The translations under genes were made by a program, and so were the position numbers. Shown here one piece after another: positions 56,011 through 64,000 of a DNA stretch of 64,000 bases (position 1 is its first letter; each line of letters begins with the position of its first letter). Below the pieces are notes generated by a model. It had not been told where the DNA came from. It worked only from the letters and a program-made list of their open reading frames with translations, and ran no database searches. The DNA is taken from assembly GCF_030052815.1 (NCBI RefSeq), contig NC_079510.1, positions 34,985,024-35,049,023 on the forward strand, given 5' to 3'. This DNA is from Hevea brasiliensis (Eukaryota; Streptophyta; Magnoliopsida; Malpighiales; Euphorbiaceae).

Positions 56011-56937
56011 TGTTGGAAATTTTTGACATCTTTACTTTCAAAAGATATAATGACGCAAGATCAAAGGCAGATCCAATGGACCATGCACAAAAGGAGGTTC
56101 GACCAGCCCATTATGAAGATTTGAATGATTTCCCAATGATAAATAATGGGCTAATCACATGATCAAGCTGAAACAATTAAAAGCCCAAGTTGGAAGTATG
56201 GACACAACCATGTTACATGCCAACTTGGTTCGAACTCAACTAAGGGCTTAAAGGACTAGCAAACAAGCATGGATGAAGGCACAAATCAACCCAAGTTAAT
56301 TAATTTAATTACCCATGTGGGCCTAATACATAAGGTGGTTTGTTGGTGGACCAATGGACAAAGACTTGCAATCTAGTTAGGATTATTTTTGTTTAATTAT
56401 TTCTTTAAATTAGGTTGATACGAATTCCCTTAGGAAATAATACTAATTAGGACTCTTTAAGTTAGGATTAGTTTTACAAGTTTCCTTAATCTTTAGGACT
56501 TTACTCTAGTTGGTTTAGCAACCAACTTAGATAGAAGTATTCTATCATTAGGACTCTTTGTAAAGGGGGAAATCTGAATTCTAACTCCTATAAATAGGCA
56601 TTAGCCGAATTCCACAAGATAGAGATTTGAGATTTGAGATTTGCCTTTTGATAAATTTTCATATTAAAGTGAGTTGATAGCTTTCTTTAATTTTATGCTA
56701 AGGTGGTTAAATATTTACTTGGGTTTTAATCTTAAGTTAATAATTGACTTCCTATTTAATTTGTTCTTTATTGCTACTAAATTGGGGTAAGATTTAGAAT
56801 ATCTTAGAATCAATTAGGTTAAGCCAATTAAGGTGAATTAATAAACCAATCAATTGCTTAAGGCATTGAGAGTGGGCAAGGGGAGAAATACCAAAAGGCT
56901 GATTCACTATCTTGAGCAAGATCTTGGAGTTGCATCA
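56011..56937 (+). mobile_element. 5' LTR of an LTR retroelement, 927 bp
   Basis: Begins TGTTGGAAAT and ends TTGCATCA, followed after TCT by a primer site. A TATA box CTATAAATA lies at 56588-56596, in the right place for U3/R. No matching 3' LTR was seen in the window. Confidence 0.6.
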
Positions 56938-56940
56938 TCT

Positions 56941-56952
56941 TGGTATCAAAGC
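56941..56952 (+). promoter_or_regulatory. Primer binding site (tRNA-iMet)
   Basis: TGGTATCAAAGC, one change from TGGTATCAGAGC, three bases after the LTR end. Confidence 0.7.
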
Positions 56953-57923
56953 TTTGGCTCAAGAATCAAGTAACTATGTATCCTTCTAATTTTATTTACA
57001 TTCCTTTTTTTGAATTTTCTTTGCTCTCTTGTTTTCTTGCATTTTCTTATTCTCTTGTGTGTGTACAAATTGATCTCATTAATTCCTTTGAGTTTTGTGC
57101 TGATTTTCATTAAGTTTCCATTCTTATTCTTTTTATTTAGTTTATATATATCATCAAAAAAATCAAAAATTCAAAGATCAGAAAGCCTTCAATCGTGCAT
57201 TTTTGAAATTCAAATTGTGCCAATTCTTATGATTTAATTCAAGATTCATATATATTCGACTTCTTTGAATTCAAGATTGTTTATTTTCATTGAGTGTGCA
57301 CATCGTCAGTTATAATTAGCGCGCGATTTGTGATTGGGCATTGAATCAATTTGCAAAATTATCGTTCAATTCTTGTCGATTGCATCAACACAAACTGAAC
57401 CAATTCACACACCTGATAAATTCATATCAACTTGAATTGTTTTGGTTTGAATTTAATCGATTAATTCGCATTAATTGGCATTGATGAGTGTTTTTATATT
57501 AATTTGCATACAGTTTTCTTTTCTTGTTTTTAGCCTAATTTGCATCCCATACATCAAATTGAGTGACCAATTGGATTCTGTTGCTTAATAATCTTGCATG
57601 CTTAATTCCTTTATCTAAGTATGCACACATCATTGTGTTCAATAATTCTTAGGATTCATAAATTTTAGGTACTTTGCATTTGAGTTTTGTTTGTTGATTT
57701 ATGGTTAATTCTTGTGTGGCGATTGATTACAAGCGTATAAAACACAAAGAAAACTTGAGAGGTAAAAGTAGAAGTGGTGAGGTCAATTAAGGGTAAAGCC
57801 AATTGAGTGAAGCATGAGTGCATTACTGAAGTTTCTTTGTTTTATTTATTCAAATCGAAATCATGGATACACAAGAGAGTGAAGCGCTGCTCCGGATCTA
57901 AAATTGTTCATGGAAGCCATGCA
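56953..57923 (+). mobile_element. 5' leader and possible gag start of the same retroelement
   Basis: About 900 bp of non-coding leader. An ATG at 57864 opens MDTQESEALLRI and then meets a stop. The sequence is cut at 57924 by the start of another LTR. No further internal domain was found. Confidence 0.45.
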
Positions 57924-59360
57924 TGTGACACTCCTTACCCGTCCTCGGTATAGCAGAGCAAGGTATGCCACATTCGGTTGGAGTAGCCTATCTGTCTTGT
58001 CATGTAGAATATTAATTTAATTATATTATCTTATGTATAGAAATATATTTTTTTATCCACATCTTATTTTTATGGAGACAGAGCGGAGTCTCTACATTTT
58101 TATTAGCATATGGCGGGTTCCATTATTACAACAAAAACATTTTCATATCATATGTTATACTATCTATCTCATTCTTTCCATATGCCATGTCATATCATTT
58201 CATTATTCATAAAATTTTCAAGAAAGTAAATTTTCATTTTCATTCATATAAAATTTACATACGACAATGTACAAATTATATACAATCCCAAAAATTTAAT
58301 TATATGTCTCAAAATAATTTACATCATTTACTTATATACAATAACTAAAATGTGAAATTTAAATATACATGAGCCTTACCAAAATGAATTCTTGAGGTGA
58401 CAGCAATGTGCGAATCTGGTCAAAATCCATCTGGCATTCTGCTACTCTGTCTTTGGTCTCCCATACCTCACAGCGTGGTAGGAACTAATGTACTAAGCAT
58501 ATTGCTTGGTGGTGCATAAATTGAAATAAAAATAACTAAATAATTGAAATAATTATTTCACATATAACCTTATCTGAAATATAGAATGTCATGAATTTAA
58601 AATCTTTTACTTATTTATAAAACTTTGGAAATAATTAAGTTAATCGGGATCTTTCTGTTCATTTATTCCATGTTGAGTCTTATTACTCATACACATGATC
58701 TCTTAGTGTACTTATTTAAATTTAAGGGTTATTACTCTTATCTGTCCAAGTAACCTATAACAAACTATAAAGATTAGATACAAAACTATACTAGTTAAAC
58801 ATGTATGTCTAACATGTATATATCTGTCATGTCAAGCACAAGACTATCGATGAGCATGAAGCGAGAAATAAAATCGAGCACAATAGCCAGCGGGTAGGCA
58901 TAAAGCCGATGAATAACCATCTTAGACATATATTATCTATTAATGATTATTCTTGTGGGTAGTATTGCAATTTGTAGTCCTTAATTAGTATACTAATCGA
59001 TCCATGCTATATAAATAAGTCTAGGTATACTTTGGACAAAATAATATTTTAAGTACTTATAGTTTCATTATTTCATATTATGTACTAATTGTAGTTCATA
59101 GCATTTTCATTTCACTTGTAATTTGAAACATAATTCACAAATGGATATTCATGTTATTTTTATGTTTAGCAAATTATTTTAGTTCATTTCATATCATATG
59201 CCAAGTCATGTTATGAACCTTTCTCAAGGTCCAAATTTGGTGTCCTAAATTCATCTAGCAAATTGATTAAGATGTGGCCACTCTTTGGCCACAATTCCTT
59301 CATGAAAGTTGTTTCTATATTTCTTGTCTTTGTTTTCTATTTTGAATCATGTCATTATCT
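57924..59360 (+). mobile_element. Truncated LTR of the Tekay-like family
   Basis: Starts TGTGACACTCCTTACCCG, like the LTRs at 11829 and 61828. Landmarks follow in order: CTTGGTGGTGCATAA (58505), CAAGTAACCTA (58747), TTCATGAAAGTTGTTTCTATAT (59300). Similarity fades after about 59360 and no GGGTGTTACA end is seen. Confidence 0.65.
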
Positions 59361-61827
59361 TTGGTTAATTTTACATGTCTCTTTAATGCATGATTTTTGG
59401 GTTTCTTTTCTACATTTTAGTTTAATATCTTAGGAGCATGCAATTTTTAAGGTTATTTTACTAGGAAAACCAAATTTTATTTGTTAAGTGAGTAAATCTG
59501 TCAATTTCTGCAATGTGATGTATTTTAGTTGTAATAGGATTTTTAATGTATTTTTATTTCATACTAACTCTTTTCTTTGTTTTTCATGTGATTTGAAACC
59601 TAAATCGATGTGAGATAAGATAAAAGAGATTTGTTAGGAAATTTCCATCCTAGCCAAAAATGGTATAGAGAGGCAAAATCCAAGTTTAACTTGGAAACCA
59701 TCTTTACCTAGGATTTATTTTCTTTTTATCAATTTTATCTTTATTTAATTTGTGTTTTTTATTTAATATCAATGTAATTTTTGGTTAACGTGAATTTTAA
59801 TTAGTAATAATTAATTGAATGTAAGTAATAAAAAAAAATGAAGTCCATAAGCTAACAAAGCCTAATATGCACATTAAAGAAGGAATAAATGGACTTGGAA
59901 GGAATTCTTACAATAAATAATAAATCCAAGCCCACCAAGCCCAAGATGGAACTTGATACCTCTTACATGAGGCTAATGGGCCTTTGAGCCTTGTAATAAT
60001 TATAGAATATTTTTATGGGTCATAAAGTTTTAATCTCTTTTCTCCTCCTTCCTTTAGTGTGGGATTTTATTTAATTTCTAATTATGTTAAATGTGTTTTA
60101 ATTGAACGTTGGCATGAAGTATGACTTAGTAATAAAGCTTTTAGAAATATGGGCAAGTTATGACATAATATGCATGATAAAAAAAACCCAAAGGGAGGTG
60201 TTTGGTACATGGTTAACTTGGGGTAATTATTACCTTATAACTTTTAAGCTTATTAATAATTTCTTAGATACTTAAAGAGACAAGATTAACTTTTAACTCA
60301 TTAATATTTATATCTTTTAAAAGGTTAAATGTCAACTTGAGGACCCTAGGTTAATAATTATTCTTTTAAATATTAAAATTTACAAAGGTAACATTTAACC
60401 TTTAATTTTTAACCTTCTACCAAACACATCTAGTTTTATAACTCAAAAACAATACTTATTATGATTCCCTCCTTATAACATAACTCGGTTGAAATTCCTT
60501 ATTGATCCCTTCTATGTATCTTATGTGGTTCAATGTTTTCTATAACATGCAAATGAACATTGTATGTAATTAATTTAGTTTAATCACATGCTAATAATTA
60601 TGGTAACATCTCTTAGTTTAGAAACTTAGCATGTTTAGGACTTATATTCGTATGCTCTAATGTATTGATATGAACAACTTATGTGTGTAAATTTAGCTAT
60701 ACATATATATGTTTATGGAATTGAATAAATAGAATAACAAGATAGGTTTAGGAAATAATTACTAAAGTGGCTCTTGTTCTTAGGTAAATCTAGTGGTGAA
60801 GGTGCTTTACACATTCTCTCTTACGTATCCACTATCTGAACTAAGATGCAGTTGGGCTCATGGTTAAGAAGAGCAATGAATCTCTGTGAGGGAAAGTTGC
60901 TATCCACTATCTGAGGCGAGGTCTATTTGTCTCGCTTATTACTCGGGTATGAACTCCTTACCTCTACCTTAGTGGCATCAATAACATCGCAACAAAGTTA
61001 TGGGAAAACAATGCTTAAACTAGGATCATGAGGGTTAGCCATCACAATTAGTAAAACAACAAAATAAGTAAATAACTACATAATAGCACATGTAAGACAA
61101 AAATAAATGTACATTCATGTTGATTAATCCAAAATTTATATAAGAGTTAAAACCAATAGCTTTATATACTTATACAAATAAAAATAGGGTAATTTTTTAA
61201 TTTAAATGGCATGAAGGAGAGAAAAGCTAAATGAGAAAGGAAGACAAAGCAAAAAATTTATCTTTGTGGAGCAAAAATATTAATTGAAAAATCCTTAAGA
61301 TGTTGTAATAGAAATTATTATATTAACTTTGTATTTAATTCTCAAATAATTGTGGACCCCTATATTTGTGACCTTGTGGGTATGTGCATTGAGTAGTAAA
61401 GAATCAATGATGAAAATTTTATATATTTGTGAGATAAATTTAGAGGCATTAAAAATGGTTAATCATATGAATGACATGTTTCTTGAAGAAAATAATTTTG
61501 AAGAGTAAAAAATGTTTAATTAAATTTAAATGAAATTTATTTTTTGTTTAAATTTAATTTTAGGAATTTGTTTTATTAAAAAACCTAATTAGACATAATT
61601 GAGCTCTCTAAAGTGAATTAGGCCCAGTAAGAAATTTTGATTAAATAAATAAAAGCCCATAATTTTTTATTTTTAAAGAAAATAAAAATTAAATATGACA
61701 TTTTCCTCTTCAAGATTGTTAAATCTTCTTATTTATGGAGTATACAAACTTCCTATATAATTTTTTGACCTAAATTCTATAAATACCTCATAGAAAAGAA
61801 GAAACAAAGTTAAAGAGAAAGGGAGGA
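59361..61827. other. Intergenic DNA, possibly another LTR with TATA box
   Basis: TGTTAGGAAATTTCC at 59632 resembles the LTR start at 56011, and CTATAAATA lies at 61777-61785, just before the next LTR insertion. A paired motif ATCCACTATCTGA occurs at 60827 and 60902. No coding region seen. Confidence 0.3.
60195..60430. mobile_element. MITE, 236 bp
   Basis: Ends are inverted: GAGGTGTTTGGTACATGGTTA at the left and the complement of GATGTGTTTGGTAGAAGGTTA at the right (18 of 21). The interior is AT-rich and non-coding. No clear target duplication. A related half copy lies near 43120-43270. Confidence 0.6.
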
Positions 61828-64000
61828 TGTGACACCCCTTACAGGTATGCAGTATGCAGTAAGTAATGCCACACGATTATCTTGGCACACTCTAATATTT
61901 CTCAATTCATTTTATATCATGCTTTTGAAGTTAATTTATGAAATATGATTTATTTTAACCATTTATCAAAGCATTATTCATTTGAGTTCGAAGATTTTAA
62001 AGAAAATCTGCGGAGTATGACTAAAAATGGAGAAAGCAGTTCTTGAACTGTTAAAAACACTTCAATATTTGTATTTCATCATCTCAAACTCCAATATCCA
62101 AAATTTCAACAATATTTCTCAATTTCAATTCTCAATAATCTTTTCATTTCTCAAGCATCCATTTCTCATATACAAGCGATAAATACATGCTCAAATTTTT
62201 GCATTCATCGACATAACTGTCATTATTTACATGAACATCAAACTATATTACATGAGTTCAAATACATATGAGAAAGTAAAAATCTGTTACAAAGATCAAA
62301 ATGACAAAATGACACCTAGTGCCCTACCAATGCTGCGGTAGTGAGGTGACACGGACCTTTGTGCGAATCTGCGGGATGAACTCACCAGATCTGCGGTCCT
62401 GGGCTCACGATCGGGATCTCCGGTACCTACGGCGTGGCAAAAGCAGCGCTAAGCAATAATGCTTAGTGGTGCAATAATATAATAAAAGAAAATAGCAAGA
62501 AAATGAATGTGTATAGAATGTGTATGCTTTCTTTGTTTGGTATTAGTATACCCATTATTTAGATTAACGTTGTTCGCTTTTATTCATTTGGTTGCCCCAA
62601 GTAACCTACACTAGGCACTGATGGATAATGGGTGGCGCCTTTGGGTACCTAGTACCTCGGGCCGTCACACCATCGGTCACATGTGCATCTCTGGTGTGCA
62701 GCAGGCGACTAACAAGGGTAAATAATATCGAGCACAAGGCCAAGTCTCAATATAAAGTCAGAATGGCTAAAAGCCATGAAATCATGGAATGGCATATTGC
62801 CATGTGCAGTACTGCTAACTGAACCCTATTGGCATGCCAAACTATCCAAACCAATCTTGTTAGGTATACTAGGGCATTTGAAACTTTTAAATTCTTCAAT
62901 TTATGAATTTCAAATTTTTGGTGTCACTATTCATCATTGGTCAACAAAAATGTTGACTTTTAGAATAAAAATGTGTACATTGACTTTGGCACTCCCAACA
63001 TACCACATTTGGTGTTTAAAACTTGTTGGCATTAAGTGTTAATACCATTTCAAAGTGTAACTCAACACAAGCAGAATTTTCAGTTTTGGTGAGTCAACTT
63101 CACTGTTTCATTGGACACTGTTACTGTGGGAATTTGAAGAAATGTAAAACATAAAAGTTGTTCCTTATTTTGTCTAGTTGAATTTCCTTTTTTGAATCAC
63201 TCTATTTGGAGTTTTGTAGCTCCAGATACGGCTCAAAAACCCAGGCTTGCCGGATTTGCATTCTGCAGAAAATACCATATCTACAGTAGCATGAACAGTG
63301 ACTGCCATAGCCATTTAGGTTAGGTTTTGGCCATAATTTGGGGTAGGTTCCTTCATGAAAGTTGTTTGTCTATATCTTAACTTGTTTCTGTAAAAAGTTC
63401 AGGTCAATTGACCAAATCTACAGTGAGTTATGGCCAAATGAACAATTACTGTTCATTTGGTTAATTCTGCAGAACCAGCTGCAGGGTATCTGGATTAGGG
63501 CCAAGTTTTGGTCCTCTTGCTTTGGTCTTCTGGGCATGGTTTCTTCAGCAAAAATGTGCCATTATAAGCCTAGTTTCATTTTCAATTGGCCAAACTTCAA
63601 TTGGACTAACACAGCCCAAGTTATGGCAGTGCAAAGGGACTGAATTTTCAGTCCCTATGCTGCTGTCCTAGGGCAGTTTATACCTTGACTTTGCCATACC
63701 ATTTTTCAGTCCAAATTGTGTTCAACATACCTCAAATGGTCACTTATTGACCATTAGATTGTTCTTTAACAGTTTAATAAACCAAGTCACATTTTCACCT
63801 TTCCAAACCTAATATCCAAATCAACTTACTCATAACCTTAATTAGCATACTTAGTTTAATGTCCATGTATATTAATACCTTAACCATTATTTCTAGCCAC
63901 TCTAAATTTATTAAAACAATCAACCTCATACTTTCATAGGGCTGCTGAAAATTGAAGGTACCATGACACATATAATTTACTTCAATTTCATAAAATATCT
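61828..64000 (+). mobile_element. Tekay-like LTR, cut by the window end
   Basis: Starts TGTGACACCCCTTACAGG and follows the 11829 copy closely: GTGAGGTGACACGGAC (62342), GCTAAGCAATAATGCTTAGTGG (62453), CATCGGTCACATGTG (62670), ATTTGGAGTTTTGTAGC (63204), the AATGAACAATTACTGTTCATT palindrome (63437). About 2.2 kb of an expected 3.1 kb is visible, so it cannot be told whether it is a solo LTR or part of a full element. Confidence 0.8.

Noticed and set aside
57010..57237. 75-residue + frame rich in Phe, Leu and Ser
   Set aside because: It lies in the retroelement leader directly after the primer site, with T-rich composition and no domain.

Overview
The window is eudicot nuclear DNA. It is AT-rich and dominated by nested LTR retrotransposons, with plant-type introns and plant gene fragments. 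No rRNA, tRNA, CRISPR array or bacterial-style operon was seen. The UGT90A-like gene and the repeat families would fit many eudicots, and the species is not determined.

Layout. (A) 1-26651: a decayed Ty3/Gypsy element of the Tat/Retand/Ogre type on + (gag remnants, protease, RT, two RNase H regions, integrase, repeat-rich 3' region, then an LTR-like segment that carries an antisense gene). A 13.2-kb Ty1/Copia element (8065-21233, minus) sits inside it, with a GCGAG target duplication. The Copia element is itself broken by a 3145-bp solo LTR (11829-14973). (B) 27011-40515: a Mutator-like element with about 200-bp inverted ends. It carries the first exons and introns of a plasma-membrane H+-ATPase gene and is split by a 12,164-bp Tekay/Del-type chromovirus (27843-40006, minus, target duplication ATGGG). 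(C) 40516-48758: AT-rich DNA with two poly(A) retroposons, an inverted LTR fragment and short repeats. (D) 48759-50270: the only near-complete host gene, a UDP-glycosyltransferase on minus with a complete PSPG box, broken by two one-base frameshifts. (E) 50271-56010: AT-rich spacer, a LINE tail split by a CACTA transposon end, an exon-like remnant resembling Mediator subunit 33, and an LTR tail. (F) 56011-64000: LTR and leader of another retroelement, a MITE, and two more LTRs of the same broad family as those in A-C.

The nesting gives relative ages: Tat element, then Copia, then solo LTR; and Mutator capture, then Tekay. By eye the two Tekay LTRs are nearly identical apart from odd scrambled patches, while the Copia LTRs differ at about 7 of the first 130 positions. 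The Tekay insertion is therefore the youngest large event.

The most informative observations are the H+-ATPase gene fragment inside a Mutator-like element, the antisense gene of the Tat element (own TATA box, predicted intron, frame preserved across the Copia insertion), a predicted in-frame pol intron in the same element, and scrambled differences between the two Tekay LTRs that look like base-calling error at CAG/CTG sites. All homology calls are by recognition of motifs; no database search was run.
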